From assembly GCA_002371025.1 (NCBI GenBank), contig DFFQ01000074.1, forward strand, positions 1 to 21,174: a stretch of DNA of 21,174 nucleotides. The letters run 5' to 3'. Position 1 is the first letter of the stretch; the number at the start of each line of letters is the position of its first letter. Positions 8,305 to 17,076 of the stretch are shown here, piece by piece. Origin of the DNA: Lachnospiraceae bacterium UBA3772. Lineage in GTDB: Bacteria; Bacillota; Clostridia; Lachnospirales; Lachnospiraceae. The notes beneath the pieces were generated by a model that made no database searches, was not told the DNA's origin, and was given only the letters and a program-made list of their open reading frames with translations. Both the position numbers and the translations under genes were made by a program.

Positions 8305-9312
8305 TTAGTTCCATTCAAGATCAGTTATTTCAGCTTTTTTATCTCTTGTAAGTAATTCATGAAGTCCCTGTTTCGCAGGAAGATCTTCAAAAAGCACTCT
8401 GTTAACGGCCTCAACTATAGGCATACTAACATTATATTTCTGTGCCAGCTTAAGTGCTGCTTTAGCAGAATATACCCCTTCTACTACCTGCTTTACCTGA
8501 TCCATAGCTTCCTGATATTTCATTCCCTGACCAATAAGAGTACCAGCTCTTAAGTTACGGCTATGTTTAGAAGCACATGTAACTATAAGATCACCGATAC
8601 CTGAAAGTCCACTGAAGGTTCTTCTATGACCACCCATAGCAGTTCCAAGTTCTGTAATCTCAACAATACCTCTTGTTATAAGAGCGGCCTTTGTATTATC
8701 ACCACAACCAAGCCCATCAGACATTCCAGCCGCAAGAGCAATGACATTCTTTAATGAACCTCCAAGTTCAATACCAAGCACATCAGGACTGATATATACT
8801 CTGAAATAATCAGCCATAAATGTATCCTGGATCTTACGAGCTATTTCTTTTTCCTTACAGCCTACAACTACAGCTGTAGGAACCATTTTACCTACTTCTT
8901 CAGCATGACTAGGTCCTGAAAGAACAGCTACAGTTGCCTGTGGAATCTCTTCTTCAATAATCTCAGAAAGAGTCTTAAGAGTTGCTTCTTCAATACCCTT
9001 AGCAACACTAACGATTATCTGTCCTTCTTTAACAAATTTAGAAACAGATTGGGCTGTATGTCTTACGAAAGGTGAAGGCACAGCCATAATTATCATTTCA
9101 GCATCTTCTACAGACGCGCCAATATCTGTTGTAAAACTAACAGTTCCAGGGAGAATAACTCCAGGAAGTTTCTGTTTTTGCTCACAATACTCTGTAAGCA
9201 TTGCAACTTCTGCAGGATCAATTGACCATACAGTAACTTTATTTCCATTTGTAGAAAGTAATTTGGCGATAGCTGTTCCCCAGCTGCCTGCTCCAAGTAT
9301 AGTTATATTCAT
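8305..9312 (-). CDS. gpsA: Glycerol-3-phosphate dehydrogenase [NAD(P)+]
   Basis: The 335-residue cytoplasmic enzyme reduces dihydroxyacetone phosphate to sn-glycerol-3-phosphate, the backbone of phospholipids and of some teichoic acids. The Rossmann motif GAGSWG is at 7-12, KGIE at 105-108, SGPSHAEE at 132-139, the active-site Lys188 in GGSLKNVIALAAG, and GLSGIGDLIVTC at 235-246. Length and both termini are standard. Its ATG overlaps the plsY stop by 4 bases (ATGA), which implies coupled translation and fits the biochemistry, because PlsY uses the product of this enzyme. Confidence 0.98.
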   Translation of the reverse strand: MNITILGAGSWGTAIAKLLSTNGNKVTVWSIDPAEVAMLTEYCEQKQKLPGVILPGTVSFTTDIGASVEDAEMIIMAVPSPFVRHTAQSVSKFVKEGQIIVSVAKGIEEATLKTLSEIIEEEIPQATVAVLSGPSHAEEVGKMVPTAVVVGCKEKEIARKIQDTFMADYFRVYISPDVLGIELGGSLKNVIALAAGMSDGLGCGDNTKAALITRGIVEITELGTAMGGHRRTFSGLSGIGDLIVTCASKHSRNLRAGTLIGQGMKYQEAMDQVKQVVEGVYSAKAALKLAQKYNVSMPIVEAVNRVLFEDLPAKQGLHELLTRDKKAEITDLEWN

Positions 9313-10007
9313 TTCTTAATTTCTCCTTCCTTATGAAAACTGAGTTTTCTTTCCTCATGAGCCATAAGTCTCTTAATATTTGCTTTATGTCTGTAAATAG
9401 CCAATGCAGCAAATAAGAGAACAAGAATAATAGATTCTATTAAAGCTTCTTTAATAAAAGGTGTGCCGTAGTTTCCAAAGCAGAGCATACCTTTAAATGC
9501 AAAAATTATATAAAGAATAGCGAATTCTATCATGAGAAGGATTGATCCAAGTGAAACGTATCTTGTAGCTGCAACAACCGCAACAAACAAAATAAGAAGA
9601 ATAAGGATCATCCAACCATTAAGAAGTCCTACTATTGTTCCGGCTGTAGTAGCAATCCCTTTTCCTCCCTTAAAATTAAGGTAGCAAGGGAAATTATGAC
9701 CAAGCACAGCACCAAAACCAGCATAAAGAACAAATAGCTGATAGATATTTGCATAAGGTTCAATATTCTTAAAGATAAATGTAACAGCAAGACATGGCAC
9801 CAGAGACTTAAGAAAATCTCCAAGGAAAACAATAAGCCCTGCCTTGGTTCCAAGAACTCTTAAAGCATTTGTTGTTCCGGAATTACCGCTGCCATAATTT
9901 CTTATATCAACCCCCTTTAACTTTCCATAAAGCACTCCGGTTTCTATAAGGCCAAACATATAACCAACTATAAGACATACTAATCGTATAATTATTGAAC
10001 CAGTCAT
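9309..10007 (-). CDS. plsY: Acyl-phosphate:glycerol-3-phosphate acyltransferase
   Basis: The 232-residue integral membrane enzyme transfers an acyl group from acyl-phosphate to glycerol-3-phosphate, the first committed step of phosphatidic acid synthesis in most Gram-positives. All three family motifs are seen: GSGNSGTTNALR (39-50), GHNFPCYLNFKGGKG (103-117) and the YVSLGS segment near 150. The HKANIKRL stretch near the C-terminus, where the family usually has HRxNIxRL, is also diagnostic. Several hydrophobic segments fit the expected multi-span fold. It is slightly longer than usual because of a charged C-terminal tail. It overlaps gpsA by 4 bases and follows der by 8; the nearest SD-like sequence lies inside the end of der and is far from the ATG, so coupling to der is likely. 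Confidence 0.97.
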   Translation of the reverse strand: MTGSIIIRLVCLIVGYMFGLIETGVLYGKLKGVDIRNYGSGNSGTTNALRVLGTKAGLIVFLGDFLKSLVPCLAVTFIFKNIEPYANIYQLFVLYAGFGAVLGHNFPCYLNFKGGKGIATTAGTIVGLLNGWMILILLILFVAVVAATRYVSLGSILLMIEFAILYIIFAFKGMLCFGNYGTPFIKEALIESIILVLLFAALAIYRHKANIKRLMAHEERKLSFHKEGEIKK

Positions 10008-10015
10008 AATAAATA

Positions 10016-11338
10016 CTATTTATCCTTTCTTTCACGCACAATCATTCTAATAGGTGTTCCTTTAAATGAGAAAGCTTCTCTAAGCTTATTCTCTAAGTAT
10101 CTCATATATGAGAAATGTGCTAATTCCTTATTATTTACAAATATTACAAATGTAGGCGGTTTGACAGATACTTCTGTCATATAGAAGAGTCTCAAATGCT
10201 TTCCTTTATCCTGTGGAGGTTCAACCTCAGCTACAGCCTCAGCAAGAATCTCATTAAGAACACCCGTCTGGATTCTCATTGAATGGAAATTAACTACCAT
10301 ATCAATAGTTCCAAAAAGTTTTTCAACCCTCTGACCAGTCTGGGCAGAAATAAAGATAAGTTCTGCATATGGCATAAATGCCAGCATATCTCTTACTTCT
10401 TTCTTAAATTTATTCATGGTCTTATCATCTTTTTCGATGGCATCCCATTTATTAACGGCAATGATCATACCCTTACCGGCTTCATGAGCAATACCGGCAA
10501 TCTTAGTATCCTGATCAGTTACTCCTTCAGTGGCATCAATAACAAGAACAGCCACATCACATCTTTCTACTGCAGCAACTGTTCTTATGATTGAATATCT
10601 TTCTATTTCATCTTTAACCTTAGATTTACGGCGAAGACCTGCTGTATCAATAAATACATATTCCTGATCACCACGTTTAATTACAGTATCTACTGCATCT
10701 CTTGTGGTACCAGCAATATCAGATACAATAACTCTGTCCTCTCCTGTAAGACGATTGATTATAGATGATTTACCTACATTAGGCTTACCAATAATAGCAA
10801 CCTTAGGTCTCTCATCTTCCTCCTCTGTTGTATCCATATCTCCAAAATGAGATGTAACTTCATCAAGAAGATCACCAAAACCCAGCATTGATGCAGCTGA
10901 AACAGGAAATGGTTCTCCGATTCCTAAATTATAGAATTCATAAACATCCATTTCAAATTTCTTAAAATTATCAACTTTATTAACTGCAAGAACAACAGGT
11001 TTTTTAGAACGTCTCAACATATCGCATACTGCATGGTCAGATGCAACAAGCCCTTCTCTTACATCTGTAAGGAAGATGATCACATCGGCAGTCTCAATAG
11101 CAATTTCAGCCTGCTCTCTCATATGTTTAAGTAAGATATCGTCAGTCTCCGGTTCGATACCGCCTGTATCAACAAGAGTAAACTGTTTATCAAGCCATGT
11201 AACATCACAATAGATTCTATCTCTGGTAACACCCGGTGTATCTTTTACTATTGAAATTCTTTCTCCAGCCAGAGCGTTAAACAAAGTTGATTTACCTACA
11301 TTAGGTCTACCAACGATTGCAACGATTGGTTTTGCCAT
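10016..11338 (-). CDS. der: Ribosome-assembly GTPase Der (EngA)
   Basis: The 440-residue double GTPase is needed for 50S subunit maturation. GTPase domain 1 has the P-loop GRPNVGKS at 10-17, DTGG at 57-60 and NKVD at 120-123; domain 2 has GKPNVGKS at 184-191, DTAG at 231-234 and NKWD at 296-299. A C-terminal KH-like domain (about 355-437) ends with the usual [14 protein letters not shown]. An acidic linker (TTEEEDE, about 170-176) joins the two G domains. The ribosome-binding site AAGGAGA is strong. The neighbouring DUF512 gene upstream and plsY/gpsA downstream form an order that I recall from many Clostridia. Confidence 0.98.
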   Translation of the reverse strand: MAKPIVAIVGRPNVGKSTLFNALAGERISIVKDTPGVTRDRIYCDVTWLDKQFTLVDTGGIEPETDDILLKHMREQAEIAIETADVIIFLTDVREGLVASDHAVCDMLRRSKKPVVLAVNKVDNFKKFEMDVYEFYNLGIGEPFPVSAASMLGFGDLLDEVTSHFGDMDTTEEEDERPKVAIIGKPNVGKSSIINRLTGEDRVIVSDIAGTTRDAVDTVIKRGDQEYVFIDTAGLRRKSKVKDEIERYSIIRTVAAVERCDVAVLVIDATEGVTDQDTKIAGIAHEAGKGMIIAVNKWDAIEKDDKTMNKFKKEVRDMLAFMPYAELIFISAQTGQRVEKLFGTIDMVVNFHSMRIQTGVLNEILAEAVAEVEPPQDKGKHLRLFYMTEVSVKPPTFVIFVNNKELAHFSYMRYLENKLREAFSFKGTPIRMIVRERKDK

Positions 11339-11384
11339 ATTAATTCTCCTTATCTAAACCGGTATAATTCCGGCGCATAAATCT

Positions 11385-12767
11385 TTAATCATCACTGATC
11401 ACCCTATGCAGGTAATCAGCACCACTAGATTTTACAATAACAGTTTTAACTTGTAAAGCCTCGCTAAGTTCTGCAAGAGTCATATCATCAAGGAAGATAT
11501 CCTGGTCTGCTTTAAGGCAGATGTCAGGTATCAGAAGGGTTTCTCCCAAATCTTTTCCCTTTAACTGTTTTACAATATCTCCTCCGGTAAGAAGTCCTGT
11601 AACTGTTATCCTGTGGCCATAGAAATCATTCATTATCCTATGGACATCAAACTTTATATCAGGCCTTATTCTTTTAATCTCGTTTGAGATTATGGTTCTG
11701 TTTCCATAAGATAAAGCTCCTACTATAGTAGAGACATGCCTGTTTTTATTAATACTTAAATATTTCTTATCTTCCTTATATTCCTTGGAAAATCTTTCAA
11801 AGAAAGAATGTTTGCTATCTCTAAAACTTATTAAATGATCAACCTCTTCTTTTAATTCATCTAAAAAAAGCCTTGATGAACCAACGCCATTTTCAATCTG
11901 TTTAAAGCCGTCATATCTATCAGCCTCCGGCAACGGACGCCCTGCAGTAATATACCATTCATCACTGGCAAAGACAAAATGAATACCATGTTCCTCATAG
12001 ATTTCATTTTGGAAGCCTTCGATCATATCAATAACTTCTTCAGCATCCTCCTTTGTAAACGGATCCATAGGGTAAAGACCATCTCTATATTTAGAAAGAC
12101 CAACCGGAACCACCGAAAGACTGGAAAGTATTGGTACAAACTGTCTAAGATCAGTTATAGTCCTGTATAATTCCTCTCCATCATTTACCCCTTTACAAAG
12201 AACCACCTGAGCATTCATAGGAATTTCTGCATCATAGAGTTTTTTCATACGTTCCATAATGGTTCCGGCAAAGCGGTTATGAAGCATCATTTTACGAAGC
12301 TCTGGATTAGTTGTCTGAACAGAAATATTTATAGGAGCCAGACGGAACTTTATAATTCTATCTATCTCTTCTTCTTTCATATTTGTAAAGGTTATATAGT
12401 TTCCCTGTAAAAATGAAAGTCTTGAATCGTCATCTTTAAAATAGATGGTCTCTCTCATTCCAGGCGGATTCTGATCTATAAAGCAGAAGATACATTTATT
12501 AGTACAGGATCTGTAATTATCCATAAGAGACTCTTCAAAACAAAGTCCAAGATTTTCATCCTCTTCTTTTTCGATATGAAATTCCAATCTTTCATTTTCT
12601 TCATTAAGTACTGTAATATCAAGAGATGTATCCTCAGCTATATATTCATAATCAAATATATCCTCAACTTCGGATCCATTTAAAAGGATTAATTTATAGC
12701 CTTTTTTTATCCCAGCTATATCAGCCGGACTCTTTTCTATTACACTTACTATCAAATGTTCCTTCAT
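11385..12767 (-). CDS. PDZ-like / radical-SAM-like DUF512 protein
   Basis: This 460-residue member of a conserved family has no established reaction that I know of. The N-terminus (about 1-45) is PDZ-like: IEKSPADIAGIKKGYKLILLNG. Next, Cys88-x3-Cys92-x2-Cys95 (SCTNKCIFCFIDQNPPGMR) matches the iron-sulfur cluster motif of radical SAM enzymes, and NISVQTTNPELRKMMLHNR fits the barrel. The C-terminal half, with SDEWYITAGRPLP, FLDELKEE and GLLTGGDIVKQLKGK, is the DUF512 part. A cluster-bearing enzyme acting near ribosome assembly is only an inference from its repeated linkage with der. It starts 10 bases after pgeF, with a poorly spaced ribosome-binding site (AAGGGA inside the pgeF end), suggesting coupling. 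Confidence 0.88.
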   Translation of the reverse strand: MKEHLIVSVIEKSPADIAGIKKGYKLILLNGSEVEDIFDYEYIAEDTSLDITVLNEENERLEFHIEKEEDENLGLCFEESLMDNYRSCTNKCIFCFIDQNPPGMRETIYFKDDDSRLSFLQGNYITFTNMKEEEIDRIIKFRLAPINISVQTTNPELRKMMLHNRFAGTIMERMKKLYDAEIPMNAQVVLCKGVNDGEELYRTITDLRQFVPILSSLSVVPVGLSKYRDGLYPMDPFTKEDAEEVIDMIEGFQNEIYEEHGIHFVFASDEWYITAGRPLPEADRYDGFKQIENGVGSSRLFLDELKEEVDHLISFRDSKHSFFERFSKEYKEDKKYLSINKNRHVSTIVGALSYGNRTIISNEIKRIRPDIKFDVHRIMNDFYGHRITVTGLLTGGDIVKQLKGKDLGETLLIPDICLKADQDIFLDDMTLAELSEALQVKTVIVKSSGADYLHRVISDD

Positions 12768-12777
12768 ATATGATAAT

Positions 12778-13623
12778 TTATCCCTTAAGGCACATTACAC
12801 CTGCCAGGTTTCCTCTCATTCCGTTTGTTGCTCTGTGGGAGAAAAACAGTTCACTGTTATGATAAGTACAATATTCTGAAACAGTTATATTCTCCTCTTT
12901 TATGCCGCAATGTAAAAGATTGATGCGGCATGCTTCTTTTAGATCAAGATTAAATTTATCTTCTTTCTTATAAAAGACTATTCTTTTTAATTCTTCATCA
13001 TTATATTTCTTTATAAAATTATCTGCGCAGTTAATATCAACTTCATAACAATCCTTACATATTCCAGGGCCCACTGCAGCGATTATATCAGAAGGGTCAG
13101 AATCATAAAGAGTCTTAAACTTATCCACCATATGAGATGCAATATCAAGAACTGTTCCTCTCCATCCTGAATGAGCCATGCCTATAACCTCTTTACAAGG
13201 ATCATAGAAAAATAAAGGGATGCAGTCCGCATAGAAAGTCATAATAGGAAGATTTTTAACATTAGTGATAAGACCGTCTGTATCAATTATATCATTTTCT
13301 TTTATGATACCTTTACCTGCGTCTTCCATACTAACAGACTTAATATGTGTCTTATGGACCTGAGTTGAAAAAACAGTATTTTCATAAGGATATCCTAAAG
13401 AGTTCGCAAATCTCTTATGGTTTTCCATAACAGCATCCCTGTCATCTCCTCTGTTAAAGCTTAAGTTTAAACTTGAAAGATGCCCTTTACTCACCCCTCC
13501 AAGTCTGGTGGAAAAGCCATGTATAAGCTTATCTTCATATTTATCAAATGCCTTGAATCTTACATAGGGAACTTCCTTTGACATATCTATATATGTATTT
13601 TTCTTATTTAAAATATCCAACAT
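12778..13623 (-). CDS. pgeF: Peptidoglycan editing factor PgeF / YfiH-YlmD (multicopper polyphenol oxidase-like)
   Basis: The 281-residue protein belongs to the family first called laccase-like and later linked to editing of peptidoglycan precursors in E. coli; purine nucleoside activity has also been reported for relatives. Metal-site residues are present: His90 (STQVHKTH), Cys134 (YADCIPLFF), His151 in AHSGWRGT. Then come GPGICKDCYEVD and CTYHNSELFFSHR. Length is typical. The ATG follows an A-rich leader (AAAGAAAGAC) with only a weak ribosome-binding site; the next in-frame Met14 has none that is better. It appears to head the tightly packed run down to metH. The precise biochemical role in this organism is not visible from sequence. 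Confidence 0.92.
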   Translation of the reverse strand: MLDILNKKNTYIDMSKEVPYVRFKAFDKYEDKLIHGFSTRLGGVSKGHLSSLNLSFNRGDDRDAVMENHKRFANSLGYPYENTVFSTQVHKTHIKSVSMEDAGKGIIKENDIIDTDGLITNVKNLPIMTFYADCIPLFFYDPCKEVIGMAHSGWRGTVLDIASHMVDKFKTLYDSDPSDIIAAVGPGICKDCYEVDINCADNFIKKYNDEELKRIVFYKKEDKFNLDLKEACRINLLHCGIKEENITVSEYCTYHNSELFFSHRATNGMRGNLAGVMCLKG

Positions 13624-13698
13624 TTTTTGTCTTTCTTTTTATTTAATAATTTTCTTTATATTTTGCTATATTATTGTTTTTCTTATTATTCTTAAAAT
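13624..13698 (-). other. A-rich gap between yraN and pgeF
   Basis: This 75-base, almost pure A/T gap lies upstream of pgeF. It contains TATA-like stretches but no -35/-10 pair at proper spacing and no hairpin I would call a terminator. A weak promoter for the downstream operon is possible but not demonstrated. Confidence 0.4.
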
Positions 13699-14049
13699 TT
13701 AAAATGCATTCTCTATATGCTCTATTCTATCCCCAGTTATTCCGATAACATCAAAACGAATATCTGTATAATCAGGAATAAGATTCATATCCTCAAGAAA
13801 ATATAAGGCAGCCATCCTTATCCTTCTTTGTTTTGCAGGAGTAACTGCTTCTAGAGGATCACCACAGGATTCATCTTTCCTATATTTTACTTCAACGAAT
13901 ACATATGTATCCTTATCCTTAGCTATTATATCAATTTCAGAACTTCTTGTCCTGAAATTCATTTTAATAATCGCATACCCCTTATCATATAGATATTTAG
14001 CCGCTTCTTCTTCCTTAGAAGAACCCAGCTGTCTTTTGTTTTCCTTCAA
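13699..14049 (-). CDS. yraN: YraN / UPF0102 family nuclease-fold protein
   Basis: The 116-residue protein has a restriction-endonuclease-like (PD-(D/E)XK) fold: SSEIDIIAKD with Glu38 and Asp40, then VFVEVKYR with Glu53 and Lys55. The N-terminal helix region KEEEAAKYLYDKGYAIIKMNFR is the conserved family signature, so the reading frame from the start is correct. The start codon is TTG (14049-14047), with a GGGGGAA ribosome-binding site about 10 bases upstream; no ATG would keep the conserved N-terminus. The function is not established; a role in DNA processing or repair is commonly proposed. It follows the ABC transporter ATPase by 38 bases and is separated from its usual partner rnhB by the transporter genes. 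Confidence 0.93.
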   Translation of the reverse strand: MKENKRQLGSSKEEEAAKYLYDKGYAIIKMNFRTRSSEIDIIAKDKDTYVFVEVKYRKDESCGDPLEAVTPAKQRRIRMAALYFLEDMNLIPDYTDIRFDVIGITGDRIEHIENAF

Positions 14050-14087
14050 TTTTTTTTAATTCCCCCAAATATTTTCTTTAGCTTATT

Positions 14088-14858
14088 TTAGTTAAGTAAT
14101 TTTGCTAAAGAATTATAGTTTTCATCTAAAATATGAGCCACATCAATATCATATATATTATACAGTAATTCTTTTGTAAGAACATCTTTCTTTTCTCCAT
14201 AAACAACTAATCTTCCATCCTTAAGAAAAAGCAGGTTAAAAGCTGTTTTACATGCTATCTCAATATTATGATAAACCCCTATCAAAGTATGACATTCGCT
14301 TTCTTCTTCCCATTCTTTAAGATAATCCATTATCTCTGCCTGATATTTAATATCAAGATGATTAGTCGGCTCATCTAATAAGATATAAGGTGTATCCTGT
14401 GCAAAGACTCGGGCAAGAAATACTCTCTGTCTCTGCCCTCCGGATAATTCATCAATCATCTTATCTTTAATTTCATAAAGCCCAGTTCTCTCTAGCGCTT
14501 CAGTAACTTTTTCTTTATCTTCTTTAGAAGGACTCTTAAGTCCATGTTTAGAATATATATATCTGCCAAGCATAACTGTATCATAAACAGAAAAAGAAAA
14601 ATTCACATTCTGGATTTGAGAAAAAAAACCAATCTTTCCCGCAATTTCTTCTCTTTTCATCTTTCTTAGATCCTTACCATCAATAAAGATTTCTCCCTCA
14701 TATCTTATAAGACCTGCTATTGTTCTTAAAAGCGTTGTCTTTCCACTGCCATTTGGCCCCAGAATAGCAAGGCTTTTTGCTGTTTCAAATTCATAAGAGA
14801 TATCATGAAGAATAACATCAGAATAACCACTGCTTACATTCTTTAATACAATACTCAT
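14088..14858 (-). CDS. ABC transporter ATP-binding protein, iron-chelate/cobalamin class
   Basis: The 256-residue ATPase powers the importer encoded just upstream. It shows Walker A GPNGSGKT (34-41), Q-loop Gln80, the signature LSGGQRQR (from 138), Walker B YILLDEPTNHLD (Asp near 162, catalytic Glu next to it) and the switch His near 197 (GVYHN). The NHLD sequence and the overall layout fit the FecE/BtuD group. I chose the ATG at 14858, the start of MSIVLKNVSSGYSD: it overlaps the permease stop by 4 bases (ATGA) and matches family length. A longer reading from 14921 would add 21 residues with no family match. The substrate cannot be read from this subunit. Confidence 0.94.
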   Translation of the reverse strand: MSIVLKNVSSGYSDVILHDISYEFETAKSLAILGPNGSGKTTLLRTIAGLIRYEGEIFIDGKDLRKMKREEIAGKIGFFSQIQNVNFSFSVYDTVMLGRYIYSKHGLKSPSKEDKEKVTEALERTGLYEIKDKMIDELSGGQRQRVFLARVFAQDTPYILLDEPTNHLDIKYQAEIMDYLKEWEEESECHTLIGVYHNIEIACKTAFNLLFLKDGRLVVYGEKKDVLTKELLYNIYDIDVAHILDENYNSLAKLLN

Positions 14859-15868
14859 TTTTTTCTTCCTCCAAAATAGATCCATAAAAAAAATGGAGCT
14901 CCGATAAATGCAGTTATACATCCAACAGATAATTCCCTTGGAGATGCCAGTGTTCTTGCCAAAAGGTCCGATATCACCATTAAGATTCCGCCAGAAAGAT
15001 ATGAAAGAGGAAGGACAAACTTATGTTTAGCCCCAAAGATCTTTCTTACTAAATGTGGTGCTGCAAGATCTACAAATCCAATGATTCCTGTAAAACATAC
15101 AGCTACTCCTGTCATAAGAGAAATGATTATTATCAGTATTATCTTTGTTTTAACAGCGTCAACTCCTAAGGCCATAGCCTGTTCTTCACCAAAACTTATG
15201 ATATCGAGTTTCTTAGAAAATAACATAAGTGCTACAAATCCTATTATGCTGAAGGCACCAGTTATATAAACATGGATCCATCTTTTTCCTACAAATGATC
15301 CTAGCTGCCAGAGGATAAGCTTATCTCTATGCTGAGAAAAAATAGATGCAAGAAGACTTAGAATAGCATTTGTAAATAAGGAAATGATCATACCGATAAG
15401 TATTATTGTATGATTATTTACATTTTTATCTAATTTAAAAGAAAAGAATATAACTATAAAAATAGTGATGATACTTCCGGCAAATCCACCCAAAGGAAGC
15501 ATAAATGCGAAAGTATTACCAATAGAAGCGTTAATTAGTATCATGCATGCAGCACCAAGAGATGCACCGGCAGAAACACCCATAGTATATGAGGATGCAA
15601 GAGGATTCTGTAATATACTCTGCATAACTGCACCGCCTATTGCCAGCAGACCTCCAACAAAAAACGCAACTAATGTCCTGGGAATCCTGATAGTCCATAA
15701 GATTGAATCTATAGATGGATTAAATCCATCCGGATAGCCACTTCCCCAAAAATGTTTCTTTAAAACAAGGGAAAAATCTTCCAAAGATATATGAACACTT
15801 CCAAGACTTATGCCAAGAAATAATGTAAAAATGCTAAGAAATATGATGATAGCGATTTTCTTTTTCAT
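14855..15868 (-). CDS. ABC transporter permease, FecCD family
   Basis: The 337-residue integral membrane subunit belongs to the FecCD/BtuC family, which imports ferric siderophores, haem or cobalamin. Many hydrophobic segments fit 9-10 spans. Family motifs: GGAVMQSILQNPLASSYTMG followed by VSAGASLGAA, LGSFVGKRW, GIIGFVDLAAPHLVRKIFG (the coupling helix that docks on the ATPase) and PRELSVGCITAFIGAPFFLWI at the end. The ribosome-binding site AAAGGAAACAGG is good. The gene is 92 bases downstream of the binding protein gene, separated by a hairpin, and overlaps the ATPase gene. Confidence 0.95.
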   Translation of the reverse strand: MKKKIAIIIFLSIFTLFLGISLGSVHISLEDFSLVLKKHFWGSGYPDGFNPSIDSILWTIRIPRTLVAFFVGGLLAIGGAVMQSILQNPLASSYTMGVSAGASLGAACMILINASIGNTFAFMLPLGGFAGSIITIFIVIFFSFKLDKNVNNHTIILIGMIISLFTNAILSLLASIFSQHRDKLILWQLGSFVGKRWIHVYITGAFSIIGFVALMLFSKKLDIISFGEEQAMALGVDAVKTKIILIIIISLMTGVAVCFTGIIGFVDLAAPHLVRKIFGAKHKFVLPLSYLSGGILMVISDLLARTLASPRELSVGCITAFIGAPFFLWIYFGGRKK

Positions 15869-15918
15869 ACCTGTTTCCTTTTAAATAGATTATATTTCTA
15901 ATGACAAATATGATACCA

Positions 15919-15947
15919 TAAAAATTGCAGGTACATAAAGCACCTGC
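15919..15947 (-). terminator. Attenuator-like hairpin between binding protein and permease
   Basis: On the minus strand GCAGGTGC and GTACCTGC pair over 8 bp (one G-U) around a TTTAT loop, followed by AATTTTTA. The T run is short and offset by two A residues, so partial rather than full termination is likely. This would give more binding protein than membrane subunits, a common arrangement in ABC importers. I found no convincing separate promoter for the permease. Confidence 0.65.
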
Positions 15948-15960
15948 AGATATTTTAAGA

Positions 15961-17013
15961 TTATTTTGTTAATGTACCATAATAATCTGGATATACTAAA
16001 GCAGCAATCTCAAGGATTGAATCAGCTACATGATGATTTGGCTGATTAAGAACATCTCCATTAACAACATATACATCCTTATTCTGGATTGCCTTAACAT
16101 TTTCCCATCCTGAAGTTGAAAGAATAACACTTACAGGATCTTCTGTATATGTATCTCCTGAAATGATCACATCAGGATCAGCTGCGATACAAGCTTCTTC
16201 TGAAAGAGCAGGCCAAGGTGTATCATTATCATGAGCAATATTTTTAGCACCGATAAGTTTTATAATTTCATCAATGTATGTATCTTTAGCAGCCGAATAA
16301 ATATCAGGATAATCTGCTGTTGGTGTAAAAATCTCATAAAGGACATTTTTTCTTTCTTCTTCAGGGATAGTTACTGCAATCTCTTCAACCTTAGAAACAA
16401 CTTCTTTCATTTCTCCAGATAACTCATTTGCTTCATCCTGCTTACCTACGCAGATACCGATAAAGTTCATATCCTTATAGATACCGTCAATAGTAGATGG
16501 TGTAGGAATATCTGCTATACATATCTTTGCAGTACGTACTGGTGCAAATGGATCATTACCCTTTGAAGCGCTCATTCCTGAAACAAAAACAATATCAGGA
16601 CTTAAATTTACGATAGCTTCATTATCAGGATTCATCATATCAAACTGAGGGATATCCTTCTTTAATTCAGAACCATAAGCCAAAGCTGAATTTGTATCAC
16701 AAGCTATGATCTTATCAGAAAGTCCAAGATCAAGTAAAACTCTTGTAGTTGATGGAGCCATAGAAACAATAGAATTAACTTCTACCGGGACAAGTATCTC
16801 ATTTCCAGCAGGATCCTTTAAATATAAGTAATTGGGATCTTCTACAACATCCATTGCAGCTTCTGTTGAAGAAGCAGTTGTTTCTGATGCAGCAATATTT
16901 TCTGTTACTGTTTCAGAAGTTGTTACTCCCTCTGTATTATTCTTTCCGCAAGCTGTTAACGTAGAAAGAACAAGCATCATACAAAGAAGTAAAGCACTAA
17001 ATCTTTTTTTCAT
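15961..17013 (-). CDS. ABC transporter substrate-binding lipoprotein, iron-chelate/cobalamin (BtuF/FepB-like) class
   Basis: The 350-residue extracellular lipoprotein captures the substrate for the FecCD-type permease. The start at 17013 (MKKRFSALLL) has a GAGGAAAG ribosome-binding site and gives a standard lipoprotein signal peptide with lipobox LTAC, Cys22 being the lipid-attachment site. A Ser/Thr/Glu-rich spacer (about 25-53) precedes the binding domain. The domain opens with VEVNSIVSMAPSTTRVLLDLGLSDKIIACD, as in cobalamin/siderophore binding proteins, with NLSPDIVFVSG and ADPDVIISGDTY in the two lobes. A start at 17043 would put ten charged residues before the signal peptide and has no better ribosome-binding site. 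The substrate is undecided; cobalamin is attractive because of metH, but a ferric chelate is equally possible. Confidence 0.9.
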   Translation of the reverse strand: MKKRFSALLLCMMLVLSTLTACGKNNTEGVTTSETVTENIAASETTASSTEAAMDVVEDPNYLYLKDPAGNEILVPVEVNSIVSMAPSTTRVLLDLGLSDKIIACDTNSALAYGSELKKDIPQFDMMNPDNEAIVNLSPDIVFVSGMSASKGNDPFAPVRTAKICIADIPTPSTIDGIYKDMNFIGICVGKQDEANELSGEMKEVVSKVEEIAVTIPEEERKNVLYEIFTPTADYPDIYSAAKDTYIDEIIKLIGAKNIAHDNDTPWPALSEEACIAADPDVIISGDTYTEDPVSVILSTSGWENVKAIQNKDVYVVNGDVLNQPNHHVADSILEIAALVYPDYYGTLTK

Positions 17014-17076
17014 TTCTTTCCTCTTTTCCGGCTTTAAAAACATTCATTTTACGCCATATATTTTTCACAATTAACC

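Noticed and set aside
9108..9853. Minus-strand alternative frames inside gpsA and plsY
   Set aside because: They are Leu/Ile-rich out-of-frame readings of genes with complete catalytic motifs in the main frame.
13624..13698. Promoter or small RNA in the yraN-pgeF gap
   Set aside because: It is almost pure A/T with TATA-like words by chance; no paired -35 and no stable fold.
14859..14921. N-terminal extension of the ABC ATPase (21 more residues)
   Set aside because: It would overlap the permease by 67 bases, has no family similarity, and the ATGA junction at 14855-14858 is a standard coupled start.
15869..15918. Separate promoter for the permease
   Set aside because: A TATAAT is present on the minus strand but no acceptable -35 lies 16-18 bases upstream.
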